DNA of 64,000 nucleotides from Pseudanabaena minima (GTDB taxonomy: Bacteria; Cyanobacteriota; Cyanobacteriia; Pseudanabaenales; Pseudanabaenaceae), in contig NZ_CP159508.1 of assembly GCF_051131155.1 (NCBI RefSeq), positions 868,001 through 932,000 of the forward strand. Direction: 5' to 3'. Position numbers and translations under genes: made by a program. Under the pieces are notes generated by a model. The model was not told where the DNA came from. It saw only the letters and a list, made by a program, of their open reading frames with translations, and ran no database searches. The first letter of the stretch is position 1, and every line of letters starts with the position of its first letter. Of this stretch, positions 17,044 through 28,500 are shown one piece after another.

Positions 17044-18735
17044 ATGATTTTGCGTTCTTTATTTCAGTCAGTCAAGCAAGGTAAACGCTTTTGGTTGCTC
17101 ATGATTGTGCTGCTAAACTTGCCGATCGCATCTGTATCTGTACCAATGGCGATCGCCCAAGAAAAGTTACAGGACTTTGACTATTGGGCTTCACTCTGTA
17201 GTTCTCTGGTCAAGTCGCGTAAATATAAGGAGGCGGTTGAGGCTTGCAATCAGGCTATTACCTTAAATACTAATGAGCCGATCGCATGGCTAGAACGTGG
17301 TGATGCAATGGTTGGTTTAGCAATGTATACCGAAGCAGTCGTGTCCTACGATCGCTTTATTAAGTTGCAACCAGATAATTCAGGAGCCTTAGCCAAACGC
17401 TGTGGGGCTTTGAATGAGTTAGAACGCTATGAAGATGCGATCGCCTCCTGTGAGTTGGCTCTCCGTCTTGATCAAAACTGGGCTGATGCCTCACCCGCAA
17501 TGGTGTGGTATATCCAAGGGGCGTTGTTAAAACGGGCGGGAAAACTTGCTGAGGCACTAGAATCCCTTGAACTAGCAATTCGATCAAATCCTAATTATTC
17601 TCTTGCCCTAACCGAACGCTGTGATATTTTTGTCTCTCTTGATCGAGCTGCTGATGCCATCCAAGACTGTGATCGCGCAATCAAGGTAAATGCTAATTGG
17701 GGCAAGGCGACACCTGCGATCGCTTGGAAAACTAAGGGGAAAGTCCAGAATCAGTTAAAACGCTTTGATGAAGCCCTTTTTTCCTACGATAAAGCTGTGG
17801 CGATCGAGCCAACCAATGCTCAGGCATGGGCTGAGCAGGGGATGATTTTATGGAGATTGGGACGTTACGCCGAAGCTTTGGCTTCACAAGAATGGGCGCT
17901 TAAGGCTAAAGAAAAATATTCCCTCGCCTTGGCTAATTCCTGTGCAGCACTCAACCAACTTCGCCAATATAAAGAGGCTCTAGCTGCCTGCAACTCAGCG
18001 CTCCAAGAAGGTGATCAACAGTGGGACTATCTTGGTCCTGCTTGGGCATGGGATCAACGAGCTAATGCTCTTAATGGTTTAGGCAAATATGAAGAGGCAC
18101 TTGCTTCCGCAAATCGGGCGATCGCGCTTCAGCCAAGCCAAGCTAGTTTTTGGGGCAATCGAGCAGCTACTCTTTGGGCGTTGGGACGTTTTGATCTAGC
18201 ACTTTCCTCGACAAATCAAGCGATCGCTCTTAATCAAAATTCATCTACGGCATGGTTTAATCATGGACGTATTCTGGCTTCCCTAGGGCGTACCGAAGAA
18301 GCGTTAAAAGCCTATGACAAAGCGATCGAAGGCGATGCCAATATTGGTAGTCAAATCTTTCTTGCTGATATTTGGACAAATAAATCTGCTTTATTATGGC
18401 GGCTCAATCGGTTTCAGGAATCCTTGATAGCAAGTCAACAAGCATTGGGGATCAATCCTAAATCAGACACAGCTTGGTTTAATCGTGGTTTGGCACTCAT
18501 GTCGCTTGGACGCAATGCTGAAGCCGCTAATGCTTATAGTCGGGCGATCGCGATCGATGTCAAAAATGCAGACTATTGGACAGGTCGAGGCTTAGCCCTA
18601 CTAGCTCTAAATAGTAATGCTGATGCACTGGTTGCCTTTGATCAAGCTCTTAAACTTAATCCTAATCAGACTCAAGCCACGATCAATAAGGCGATCGCGA
18701 TCGAGCGTTTAAAACCTAAGCCAGCAAAACCATAG
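17044..18735 (+). CDS. Secreted TPR-repeat protein
   Basis: 563 residues from the ATG at 17044. Signal peptide in the first 40 residues (basic KQGKRFW, then hydrophobic LLMIVLLNLPIA and a VPMAIAQ cleavage-like site). The rest is a long array of tetratricopeptide repeats with the typical A-(Y)-x-(R/K)-A-(I/L) core and LxP ends, e.g. ALASANRAIALQPSQASFWG. This makes a superhelical protein-binding scaffold in the periplasm or lumen. The frame is open upstream to a GTG at 16996, but the hydrophobic signal follows the ATG at 17044. Partner unknown. A hairpin follows the stop. Confidence 0.85.
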   Translation: MILRSLFQSVKQGKRFWLLMIVLLNLPIASVSVPMAIAQEKLQDFDYWASLCSSLVKSRKYKEAVEACNQAITLNTNEPIAWLERGDAMVGLAMYTEAVVSYDRFIKLQPDNSGALAKRCGALNELERYEDAIASCELALRLDQNWADASPAMVWYIQGALLKRAGKLAEALESLELAIRSNPNYSLALTERCDIFVSLDRAADAIQDCDRAIKVNANWGKATPAIAWKTKGKVQNQLKRFDEALFSYDKAVAIEPTNAQAWAEQGMILWRLGRYAEALASQEWALKAKEKYSLALANSCAALNQLRQYKEALAACNSALQEGDQQWDYLGPAWAWDQRANALNGLGKYEEALASANRAIALQPSQASFWGNRAATLWALGRFDLALSSTNQAIALNQNSSTAWFNHGRILASLGRTEEALKAYDKAIEGDANIGSQIFLADIWTNKSALLWRLNRFQESLIASQQALGINPKSDTAWFNRGLALMSLGRNAEAANAYSRAIAIDVKNADYWTGRGLALLALNSNADALVAFDQALKLNPNQTQATINKAIAIERLKPKPAKP

Positions 18736-18736
18736 C

Positions 18737-18769
18737 GTATAGAGAGGTCGCTTTGCGCCCTCTCTATAC
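18737..18769. terminator. Hairpin after the TPR gene
   Basis: 11-bp perfect arms GTATAGAGAGG (18737-18747) and CCTCTCTATAC (18759-18769), two bases after the stop codon. No T run. It lies between convergent genes and may serve both. Confidence 0.55.
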
Positions 18770-18792
18770 CTGTGATTGCAACGTGCTATAAG

Positions 18793-19002
18793 CTAAATAC
18801 CAGGAATTTCTGAAAGGTGACACTTTAATTCTTCAACCTCAAAGTTAGTCATCTGTTGCCATTCTTCGATCGTGAAGTCATACCCCTCAGCTTTCGCCAT
18901 TTCCACAAAACTTTCAAGATCAGGTGCTTGATTTAGCTTTGCTTTGAGGAGGGAATCTGTTTTGGCGGCTCGATAGAGACGAGCCACTTGCTCTCTTGCC
19001 AT
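18793..19002 (-). CDS. Nif11-like small protein
   Basis: 69 residues from the ATG at 19002. The pattern (VARLYRAAKTDSLLKAKLNQ, DLESFVEMAKAEGYDFTIEEW) fits the Nif11 domain, which occurs in cyanobacteria as small stand-alone proteins near nitrogen-fixation genes or as leader peptides of modified peptides (N11P). There is no modifying enzyme nearby and no Gly-Gly cleavage site with a Cys-rich core, so it is unlikely to be a peptide-toxin precursor. The frame is open upstream to 19080 without a better start. Function unknown. Confidence 0.7.
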   Translation of the reverse strand: MAREQVARLYRAAKTDSLLKAKLNQAPDLESFVEMAKAEGYDFTIEEWQQMTNFEVEELKCHLSEIPGI

Positions 19003-19126
19003 AACCTTGATTAGGGGTAAAGTGGTGAGATATGCTTTGGACAAGAATGTATAAACAATGCAAACTTTGCCACAAATCACACCTGTGTAATTGATAATAG
19101 TCTAGCAAGAATAAGGCAAGCAATCT

Positions 19127-21556
19127 ATGGCAAGGAAAGCTCCAAATATTTGGCAGAAATTCTGGAAACGTGTCACTGACGTTTGGAGGCAGTTTCTTAG
19201 CACTATTGACGGGCTGATTGGTAATAAGTTTGTTGAATTTTTAAACAAAACTGTCCCCACGCCCTTACGATTTCTAATTCCCTTTCTTAAGGATGATTTA
19301 GGCATTGAGCCACCTTCAATTACTTCTTTTAAGGGTATAGGGCTACCTGAAAAGATCGAGACTAAAGAAGTTTTAAAAGAAATTGCAGTTGATCAAAGGG
19401 TAGGGACAATTTGGCAAATTAAGCCACAATTTTTGCGATATCAATGTCAAGAATCAAATCCATTTCGGTGCGAATATCCTCACGAAACCGTCACCGATAA
19501 TCCCAACAATAAATATTGTAAAAAATGTCAATTCCCAGCAAGCCTGCCACCTGAAGTTAAAATTCGTGGTAGAAACGGTGTTTATGAAGTAGACAACTAT
19601 ATTGGCATTCGTGGTACTGGGCGCATCTATAGCGCAACCAAACTCACAGACGGGGAAACATTTTTATTGAAAGAATATGTCATTCCCAAAAAATATTTTA
19701 ATGAGCAGGAAACTAGAGCTTGCAAACGCAACTTTGAAGCCTCGTCAGAAATGAAGCTCTCAGACGGTAGAAAACAAGACTCGCGGTTGATTACCCCCAT
19801 AGAAGCGATCGCCGACGCTCGTGAAGAGCGATGTTATGTAATTTTGCAAAAAAATGATGAAGCAATCTCCCTAGCTGAATACTTAGCTATCCATGGTGCG
19901 ATGAGTAACTGGCAGGTGAAATCTTTTCTCAATCAAGCTTTACAAACCCTTGAGTCACTACATTCACAGAAATATCGATTACGTTCTGGAGTGGTGACTT
20001 CAGACTTACCTCACGGGAACTTAACTTTTTATAGCATTGCGATCAGATCAGATTTTCAGGGATTTACCGTCTATCTCAATGATATGGCGCTTTGGGAAGA
20101 TCGTTTTTATCCACCCGACGTGAAAACACCTGCCTATTCTATCAATCGTGATCTTGAAGACTTGGGCTATATTGCTTTCTATCTCTTAAAAGGTGGTGTC
20201 ATCGATTTAGAAAATCGTACTTGTTTAAATCCCCATGACCTAAATCATTGGGGTGATAAGGTTAATCTAGGACTGAAAAAATTTATTCAAAACTTAATCG
20301 GTTTTGGGGAAACTAGTTATAACAGTGCAGAAGTGGCAAGGAGAGCGTTATTGCGTATACCTATTGAACGCGAGGCTCTATTAGAATTTATTGACCAAGA
20401 GGAAGTTGCACCAGTTAAGAAGAATTGGTGGGGATGGCTGACAAAAAAAGTAATTGCGATCGCGATCGGGGTGATTCTATTATTGCTACTGCTTTTCTTG
20501 CTATATTTCTGGTTAACTCAACCACCCAAAGCCGCCAACCTCAATTTGCCTTGCTGTATTAATCAAATATCTGACATTCCTGAAGGTAAGTTTACCTACA
20601 CGGCTGATAAGAATGGCACTTGGAATTACACACTTTTACAAAATAATTTGATTGCTAAAGGATCAACTCTCGAAGAAGAACTGCAAAAACGTCAACCAAA
20701 ACTACAGCTTAACTATCAACCTGTAGATGTTGATAAAATTACTGAGAAAGGTGTCGATAAGACTTCCAATCAATTTCCGATCGCTCAATTACAATCTAAC
20801 CAAGCCGATTTTGCCATTTCTAGTGTGCCTGATAATCTAGGCGGTGGCTTTATAACTCAAGATATTGCCTACGACGGCTTAACGGTGTTTGTCGCTTTTA
20901 GTTATGCCCAACGCAATAACAGCTTACCAACTGCACTGCAAGGTAAGATCACCTTTGCCCAATTACGCCAACTTTATACAGGGGAAATTATTAATTGGCG
21001 ACAGTTGGGAGGACCAAACTTGCCTGTAAAACTCTACATGCCCCTAGATGATGAATCGATCAGGATTTTTGAGAAACGGGTACTAAAAGACGAATCCGCG
21101 ATCGCTACTTTCCGACAGCTTGCTCAAGAAGGAAATAATGGCATTACCTCACTATCTATTTTTGATTCACTGCGGCGCGTAATTCAAGACTTTGAAGATC
21201 GCAACATTGGCAGTATTTCCTTTGGCTCAATTAGTCAGGTTTTTGGGCAATGCTCCGTCTATCCACTGACGATAGCCGATGATAACAAATCCTTTGTTGC
21301 ACCATTAGTTTGGCAAACTGGCAAGGCAATTACGCCCGATGTTGATCTTTGTAATGAGAAAGGTAGTTATACCCAAAACTACAGTGATTTTATAAATAAA
21401 GTTTATCCCCTTGCTTATCCAATTTCAGTAGTTTATACCCGCGATAACCGCCGAATACCGATCGCCGAACGTTTTGTTTCGATTATGCGAACCGAGGAAG
21501 CTCAAAATTTACTAAAGCAAACTGGGCTAATCCCTCTAAAATTCCCGATTAAATAA
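19127..21556 (+). CDS. Kinase-like domain - transmembrane - PstS-like solute-binding fusion
   Basis: 809 residues. Residues 105-135 hold a Cys cluster (CQES...CEYP...CKKC) like a small zinc ribbon. Residues about 150-410 resemble a protein kinase fold (GRNGVYEVDNYIGIRGTGRIYSA, FLLKEYVI with the Lys), but HGNLTFYSIAI replaces the HRDxxxxN loop, so it is probably a pseudokinase. A single transmembrane helix follows at about 440-465 (IAIGVILLLLLLFLLYFWL). Residues 470-809 form a PstS-type phosphate-binding-like domain (SSVPDNLG, TGEIINWRQLGG). Topology suggests the binding domain is in the periplasm or lumen and the kinase-like part in the cytoplasm: a one-protein sensor. Start supported by AAGG at about 19113. 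Confidence 0.78.
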   Translation: MARKAPNIWQKFWKRVTDVWRQFLSTIDGLIGNKFVEFLNKTVPTPLRFLIPFLKDDLGIEPPSITSFKGIGLPEKIETKEVLKEIAVDQRVGTIWQIKPQFLRYQCQESNPFRCEYPHETVTDNPNNKYCKKCQFPASLPPEVKIRGRNGVYEVDNYIGIRGTGRIYSATKLTDGETFLLKEYVIPKKYFNEQETRACKRNFEASSEMKLSDGRKQDSRLITPIEAIADAREERCYVILQKNDEAISLAEYLAIHGAMSNWQVKSFLNQALQTLESLHSQKYRLRSGVVTSDLPHGNLTFYSIAIRSDFQGFTVYLNDMALWEDRFYPPDVKTPAYSINRDLEDLGYIAFYLLKGGVIDLENRTCLNPHDLNHWGDKVNLGLKKFIQNLIGFGETSYNSAEVARRALLRIPIEREALLEFIDQEEVAPVKKNWWGWLTKKVIAIAIGVILLLLLLFLLYFWLTQPPKAANLNLPCCINQISDIPEGKFTYTADKNGTWNYTLLQNNLIAKGSTLEEELQKRQPKLQLNYQPVDVDKITEKGVDKTSNQFPIAQLQSNQADFAISSVPDNLGGGFITQDIAYDGLTVFVAFSYAQRNNSLPTALQGKITFAQLRQLYTGEIINWRQLGGPNLPVKLYMPLDDESIRIFEKRVLKDESAIATFRQLAQEGNNGITSLSIFDSLRRVIQDFEDRNIGSISFGSISQVFGQCSVYPLTIADDNKSFVAPLVWQTGKAITPDVDLCNEKGSYTQNYSDFINKVYPLAYPISVVYTRDNRRIPIAERFVSIMRTEEAQNLLKQTGLIPLKFPIK

Positions 21557-21561
21557 AAAGT

Positions 21562-21605
21562 AAAAAAGCGAGTGACGGACGCGAATCATCAACACTCGCT
21601 TTTTT
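21562..21605 (+). terminator. Rho-independent terminator
   Basis: AAAAAAGCGAGTG (21562-21574) pairs with CACTCGCTTTTTT (21593-21605) around an 18-base loop, five bases after the stop codon of the fusion gene. The GC-core stem ending in a T run separates that gene from the injection-system operon. Confidence 0.75.
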
Positions 21606-21681
21606 ATTTTGTATTAGCACCAAAGCCCAAAAGTATCATCACATCAAGCCCAAAGCGCTGTAACTAGCTCAACATAATTAA

Positions 21682-21763
21682 AACCTAAACCCAGAAGTTG
21701 TCCCGCCCACTACGCGGGCGAGACAGCTTTCTAGGTTTACTTATGCCTAGCTACTTAGTGCAG
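21682..21763. repeat. Imperfect palindrome with the shared CCTAGCTACTTA tail
   Basis: An imperfect stem runs from AAACCTAAACCC through GTCCCGCCC, loop, GCGGGCGAGAC to TAGGTTT. It is followed by ATGCCTAGCTACTTAG, a block also found after the palindrome at 16753-16807 and at about 63869-63885. It lies in the leader region of the injection-system operon. Confidence 0.5.
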
Positions 21764-21840
21764 TTGGCAACCAATGTATAATGTAAACTGGATATGATAT
21801 GCGCTTGGTTATACGTTTACATATACATGGTAAATCGTTG

Positions 21841-22017
21841 ATGGAAAAATATTCTGACCAACCCAAAGAAGAAGCCGAACTTGCTAAGTTTGCTGCCAAA
21901 GTTTTAAATGAACCCTTGCAAATCAGATTACTTAGCGATCGGGTTTATGAACTGCTCACAAATGAATTACGACAACAAAAAGAACGCGTTGGTAGAAATT
22001 ATGAGGGAAGATTATGA
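21841..22017 (+). CDS. Small CIS-operon protein sharing its C-terminus with the giant repeat protein
   Basis: 58 residues from the ATG at 21841; 72 if the ATG at 21799 is used, and no ribosome site clearly decides. The end, YELLTNELRQQKERVGRNYE then GRL, matches the end of the 2657-residue protein at 22527-30500 (YILLKHRLETERERQGTRYQ then GRLPW). The stop TGA overlaps the ATG of the tube gene (ATGA at 22014-22017), so translation is coupled and it is the first gene of the operon. Family not known to me; helical and soluble. The shared ending on both sides of the tube gene suggests a common docking partner, perhaps the tube or an assembly factor. Confidence 0.72.
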   Translation: MEKYSDQPKEEAELAKFAAKVLNEPLQIRLLSDRVYELLTNELRQQKERVGRNYEGRL

Positions 22018-22523
22018 CAAACAGTAGTAGGTTTGCTAGAGCCGAATCATACGTTACAACCAATCATTTTTATGTGGAAATGTTGCCAACCGCAACAATT
22101 GTTGCAGGATTCACGGAATGTTCTGGATTAAGCGCAAGCGTTGATACAGATAAATTTTTTGAAGGAGGAGTTAACGATCAAAAGCGAATATTGCTAAAAC
22201 AGACTTCTTTTACGGAAGTAACACTTAAGCATGGTGTAACAAATGACTTAAGTTTCTGGAAATGGTTTACGGCAACAACTAACCGTAGAAGAAATATCCG
22301 AATTTTACTTTTCAATCAAGCTGGTGAGACAAGACAATGCTGGACATTGATTGGAGCAGTTCCTGTTGGTTGGACTGCTCCATCACTTCAGGCAGACGGC
22401 AATTCTGTTGCTATTGAAGAACTAAAGTTGGCGATCGAAGGTTTAACCGTATCTTTTGAGGGCGGTGGAGCAGCGACAGTAGTTACAAGAAATTCTGCAA
22501 GTGGTTCTTTCCCTAGTTCTTAG
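22014..22523 (+). CDS. CIS inner-tube protein (phage T4 gp19-like, Pvc1/Pvc5 type)
   Basis: 169 residues. Matches the phage tail-tube family: an N-terminal beta strand (NHFYVEMLPTATIVAGFTECSGL), a strongly conserved middle (LKQTSFTEVTLKHGVTND) followed by FWKWF and the RRNIRILLFNQAGE hairpin, and IEELKLAIEGLTVSFE at the end. Such proteins stack as hexameric rings into the tube that a contracting sheath drives into a target. Only one tube paralogue is here, while many systems have two. It overlaps the small upstream gene by 4 bases and lies 3 bp before the giant repeat gene. Confidence 0.92.
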   Translation: MTNSSRFARAESYVTTNHFYVEMLPTATIVAGFTECSGLSASVDTDKFFEGGVNDQKRILLKQTSFTEVTLKHGVTNDLSFWKWFTATTNRRRNIRILLFNQAGETRQCWTLIGAVPVGWTAPSLQADGNSVAIEELKLAIEGLTVSFEGGGAATVVTRNSASGSFPSS

Positions 22524-22526
22524 ACC

Positions 22527-25500
22527 ATGACTGAAAATATCGAAATCCCTTTTGAGGCAAATAAAGATGGAGATATACCTGAAGATCTTCCATTAGGCAA
22601 TTATACGCCCCTGCTTGTACCGCCATCTCTTGGGCAGTCATTTTTACAACCAAAATTTATCTATCCTTTAGGGGCAGTCTCATTAGTAAATCCCGATAAT
22701 TTAGCGGCTGAAAATGATTTTGAGCAACTGAATAATACCTTTGATAATTCTCCTTTTTTTGATCAACCTTTACAATCAGATTCTCTAAGTAGGGTTGATA
22801 GTCAAGCTACAAATCAACCTAATATCCAAACAAAGGCTGTTACTTCTAAAAATAATCCACAGAGGCAAGTACAAACTGAGCGATCGCCAATTGATTCTCC
22901 TAAAAGCAACTCAATTCAACGGCAAACCCTAGATTCTTATCAAGCACAATCCCTTAATTCCCAAAATTTATCAAGTCAAGAATTTAGTGTAAATCCTACA
23001 TCAGATCATAATTTTCAGACAAGTTTAGATGCAAATATATTAGAGAATACATCTATTCAAAGATCTGAAGATCTATCGTCAACTATCAATGTCACTAATT
23101 CAAAAAGTGATCGCACTGAGCGAATTCAAAGTCAAATCCAAAGAACTTCTGAGCCTTCTTCAACAAGTAGCCCAAATCCTCAATTGCCATTAAATTCTAA
23201 CTTGCCTTTTTTAGAGACAAATATTGAGCAAAGTAATCCAAGTAATCAAGATAAATTAGTTCAAAGACAGACAGATGAAAGGCAAACAGATGAAACTAAT
23301 TTAGCTTTTACAAATATTGATCTTTTAGTGGGCAATCGCCCTAATCAAACAGAATCTAATTTATTTACGGTTGATACTCCTCAATCTCCTCAAACTGATG
23401 TAGTACAAAGACAATCTGATAGTTCCACAACCAATATTCAAAACCCACAAATTCAATTAAATTCTGATTTGCCTATTGCAAACATTGATACAGGTAATAA
23501 TCTAGCTGGCGATCTCAATCTTCAACCAGAGTCTAGTTTTGTTAATGCCAATAATGCCAATAATATTTCTCAAACTGCACAAGTCTCACAAGCTAATACT
23601 CTACAGAGGCAAGCTAATAATTTTCCTGTAAATAATATTTTTCAAGCTGATCTTACTCAGCCAATTCAAAGACAGACTGATTCGTCTATCTCTAATAGCG
23701 AAATTTCTACAGACAATAATACTCAGCCAAGTCAAGACCCTTCAGAATATCCCATTTTAGATAATGTTGCTGACAGCGATCGCACCATTCAGCAACAATT
23801 TGAATTATCTCCTGTCGATAGAATCCAGATTCCCCAGACCGATGAAATACAGAGACAACTTGATATAGCGTTGGTAGATAATATTTCTCAAGGTGATCTC
23901 ACGCAACAAATTCAAAGGCAAACTGATTTATCTCCCTCTGGAAATACTGCAAGTATTAACACGCAACAAATTCAAAGATTTGCTGAATCTCCAGTTTTAG
24001 ATAATATTTCACAAAGCGATCGCACTATCCAGAGAGAATCTCGCTTATCTAGTGTTGATAATACACAATCTTCTCAATCAGATTCTCTACAGCAACAATC
24101 TCGTATTTCTTCTGATGTCTCTAATGAGAATACTATTCCTGAAGTTAATCGTACTATTCAGCGAGAATCTAATTTAGCTGCTACTGATACAACCCAATCA
24201 CCTCAGACTGATGCGATAAGAACCCAATCTAATATTTCAGTAGATGATTTTTCTCAAGGCGATCGCTCTATTCAAAGAGAGTCTCTAGGAACAGTTACCG
24301 ATATTACACGGTCTGACGAAATACGAAGACAATCTGATGTTAATCATATTTCTCAAGAAGATTACACTCAACAAATCCAAAGACAGTCACAGCCAGATAT
24401 TGCTACTGTTGATAGTTCCGTAAACAACAATATTCAGTCAATCTCAAAACCATCTGAATCTCCTATTACTAAATCTTCTCTTGCTGATAATGTTGTTGAG
24501 AGCGATCGCTCTCTGCAAATTCAAAGACAACCTGATCTAACTATCTCTGATAGCAGTAATTCTACAAGCAGCAATATTCAACCAATTCAAAGACAACCTG
24601 AGACTCCTATTTCAGATAACAGTTTTTCTCAAAGCGATCGTACTATTAACCGAGAAACTGATTTAGCTCCTACTAATCTTGGGCAAGATTCTCAGAATTA
24701 TGACATACAAAGACAAACTGATATTTCGTTGGTAGATAGTCCTTCTAAAAGCGATCGCGCTACTCCACAAGAATCTAATTTGTCAGATAATAATGTTACT
24801 CAATCTGTTGCAAATGATGAGATACAGAGAAAATCAGATGTTTTTACTGTAGATAATTCTCCTCAAAGCGATCGCACTATTCAAAGAGCGTCTGAATTAT
24901 CTACTGTTGAGCCTACACAGATTTCTCAGCCTACTCAAATACAGAGACAGACTGATATTACTTCGATAGAGCCCCCCCCTACAATCAACAGCACTCAGTC
25001 AGTTCACAGATTTTCTGAACCTCCTATTGCTTCTGAAAGCGATCGTGCTATTCAACTATCATCTACTTTGTCAAATATTGATATTGGTCAATCATCCCAG
25101 AATACTAGTATCCAGAGGCAAACTGATCAAACTAATATTGCAGATTTACCTGAATCGGATAGTTCTCCTACAAGCAATAACTCTCAGCAAATTCAAAGCT
25201 CTTTTGAACCTGCTGTCTTAAAAAATATTCCTGAAAGCGATCGCATTATTCAGCGGCAACCTGAGTCGGAGCCTACTGATAGAACAATATTCCCAACTGA
25301 TGAAACACAGAGACAACTTGATGTTTCAGTAGCTAATAACGTCTCAGGAAGTGAACATATCCAACCAATTCAAAGACAACCTGATACATCTATCTCTAAT
25401 GATAATCTTCCCTATGAAAACATTCAGTCAATCCCAAGAACTTCTGAACCTCCTGTTTTAGATAATATCAATCAAGATAATCGTCGCAATATTCAAAGAG

Positions 25501-28500
25501 AAACAGATTTAACTTCTCCTGCGGATATTAGTCAAGATATTCAGACTAATGAAATACAGAGACAAACTGATGGTTTAGAAGCAAATAGTATTCCTGAAAA
25601 AGATATTCAACTATCTTCTACTGATATAACACAAACTCCCCTAACTGATAATGTTCAGAGACAACCTGATTTGTTTGCAGTAGATAATAATATTGCTAGA
25701 GATAGTCGCACTCAACAAATTCAAACAAGACCTGATTTATCAACCTCTGATATTTCCACAAACAGAGACTCACAACAATTTCAAAGATTTAGTGATACTG
25801 ATATTTCTACCGTAGATCAGATCTCTGAAGGCATTCAACGCAAATCTAGTTTATCTCCTGATCTTAACCAATTTCGACAAACTGATGCGATCCAGAAAGA
25901 AACTGATGTTTCGGTAATTGGTAGCATTGATCAAAGCGATCGCTCTATTCAACGAGAATTTGATTTTTCCCCTACAGATGACATTACACAATCTCTATTA
26001 ACTGATTCTTTACAGAGAGAATCAGTTAATGCTCAAGTAGATAATAGTATTTTCTCAAATGAAACTACTCAACAAATCCAAAGACAGGCTGATCTAAATA
26101 TCTCCGATCGCAATTCTGAAAATGACAACATTCAGCCAACCCAAAAAACTTCTAAATCTCCTGCTTTAGATCATATTACTCAAGATAATCACACTATTCA
26201 AAGAGAAGCAGATTTATCTCCTATTGATAGTACGCAAGTTCTCCAACCTAATGAAATACAGAGACAAACTAACATTTCAGACGTAGAAAGTATTGCTCAA
26301 GGTGATCTTCCTATTCAAAGAAGTGCAGATTTATCTCCTACTAATAGTCCACAAACACCCCAAATTGATATTATTCAAAGACAGCCTAATACTTCTACAG
26401 TAGATCATAGTACCTCTGGCTCTCCTCACACTCAACAAATCCAAAGAACATCTGATTTGTCTGACTCAGATATTATTCCTAACAGTAACATTCAGCAAGC
26501 TGTAATAGTTTCAGAATCTCCCATTTTAGATAGTCTTTCAAGAAGTGATCGTACTCAACAAATTCAAACAAAACCTGAAGTATCGACCTCTGATATTTCC
26601 ACAAACAGGGATTCGCAACAAATTCAAAGAATTGATGATACTGATATTTCTACTGTAGATAGTATCTCTGAGTCCATACAACAAAAAACTGATAACTCTG
26701 CAATAGATGCGATTTCTCAAGGCGATCGCACTATTCAGCAAAGAACTGACTTATTCAATAATTTTAATAATATTGAGATTCCCCAATCGCCACAAATTAA
26801 TGACATACAGAGACAACCTGATGTTGCAATAAATATTGCTCAAGAAGATCTTTCTCAACATATCCAACAAACTGACTCGTCTATTTCTAATAGTAATACT
26901 ACAGCCAGCCCTGTCGAACAAATCCAGAGAGAATCTGATGTTTCTACTATAGACATTAAGCAAAATCTTCAGACTAACGAACTACAGAGACAAACTGAGC
27001 TTTCAGATAGTATTTCTCAAGGCGATCGCTCTGAAGAAATTCAAAGTAATTCTGATTTATCACCCACAGATAGCAAGCAAAGCTCTCAAGCTAATGTTAT
27101 TCAGAAACACCCTGATATCTCTACAGTCAGCAACAGTATTTCCGAAGATAGTCTCACTCAACAAATTCAAAGAACATCTGATTTACCTAACTCAGATATT
27201 GCTACTAACAGCAACATTCAGCAAATTTCAGGGGTTTCTGAATCTCCTGTTTTAGATAGTCTTTCACAAGGCGATCGCACACAGAAAATTCAAACAAAAC
27301 CCGATATATCGACTTCTGATATTTCCACCAATAGAGAGCTACAACTAATTCAAAGATTTGTTAATACTGATATTTCTAATGTGGATATTAATTCTGAAAA
27401 TATTCAAAGAAGAATTGACTCAACTCCTGTCGAGCTTACACAATCTCAAGCTGATGAAACACAGAGACAGCCTAATATTTCGTTTGCGGATAATACTACC
27501 CAAAGCAATCTCTCTGTTCAGAGAGAGGCTAACTTATTTAGTAATGTTGATACTATACAATCACCACAAACTAATGGCATACAAGAGCCATCAAATATTT
27601 CAATAGATAGTACTACTCAAGAAAGTATTGTTCAAAAGACACAACAAGCTAGCCCATTTATTGCTGATAGCATTGATATCAGCAATCCTGTTCAACCGAT
27701 TCAGAGAGAAGCTGTTGTAGATCATGCCGATCAAAGCGATCGCACTATTCAGAGAGAGCCAGATTTATCGCCTACTGATGGCACGCAAATCCCTCAGACT
27801 AATGAAATACAGAGACAAACAGACAGTTCAGAAGTAGATAGTATTGCTCAAAGCGATCAACCTATTCAAAGCAAAGCTGATTTATTACCTAATGATAGTA
27901 CATCAACTAATCCTCAAGCTAATGTTATTCAGAGACATCCTGATATTTCTACAGTAGATCACAACACTCAACAAATTCAAAGAACATCCAATTTACCTGA
28001 CTTAGATATTACTTCTAACAGCACTATTCAACAAACTGTCAGAGATTCTGAATCTCCTATTTTAAATAGTATTACTGAAAGAGATCGCCCACAACAAATT
28101 CAAAGGACATCTGATTTACCTAACTCAGATATTGCTAATAACAGCAACATTCAGCAAATTTCAGGGTTTTCTGAATCTCCTGTTTTAGATAATCTTTCTT
28201 CACAAAGCGATCGCTCACAACAAATTCAAACAAACCCTGATGTATCGACTTCTGATATTTCCACCAATAGAGATCCACAACAAATTCAAAGATTTGTTGA
28301 TGCTGATATTTCTAATGTGGATATTAATTCTGAAAATATTCAAAGAAGAATTGACTCAACTCCTGTTGAGATTACACAATCTCAATCTGATGCAACACAG
28401 AGGCAGACTGATATTTCTTTAGCAAATAATGCTGACCAAGGCGATCGCACTATTCAGAGAAAAAATGACTTATTTAATAATAAGGACTTGCCTATTTCTG

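Noticed and set aside
18793..19002. Leader peptide of a modified-peptide cluster
   Set aside because: The Nif11-like protein lacks a cleavage site with a Cys-rich core, and no modification enzyme or transporter is nearby.
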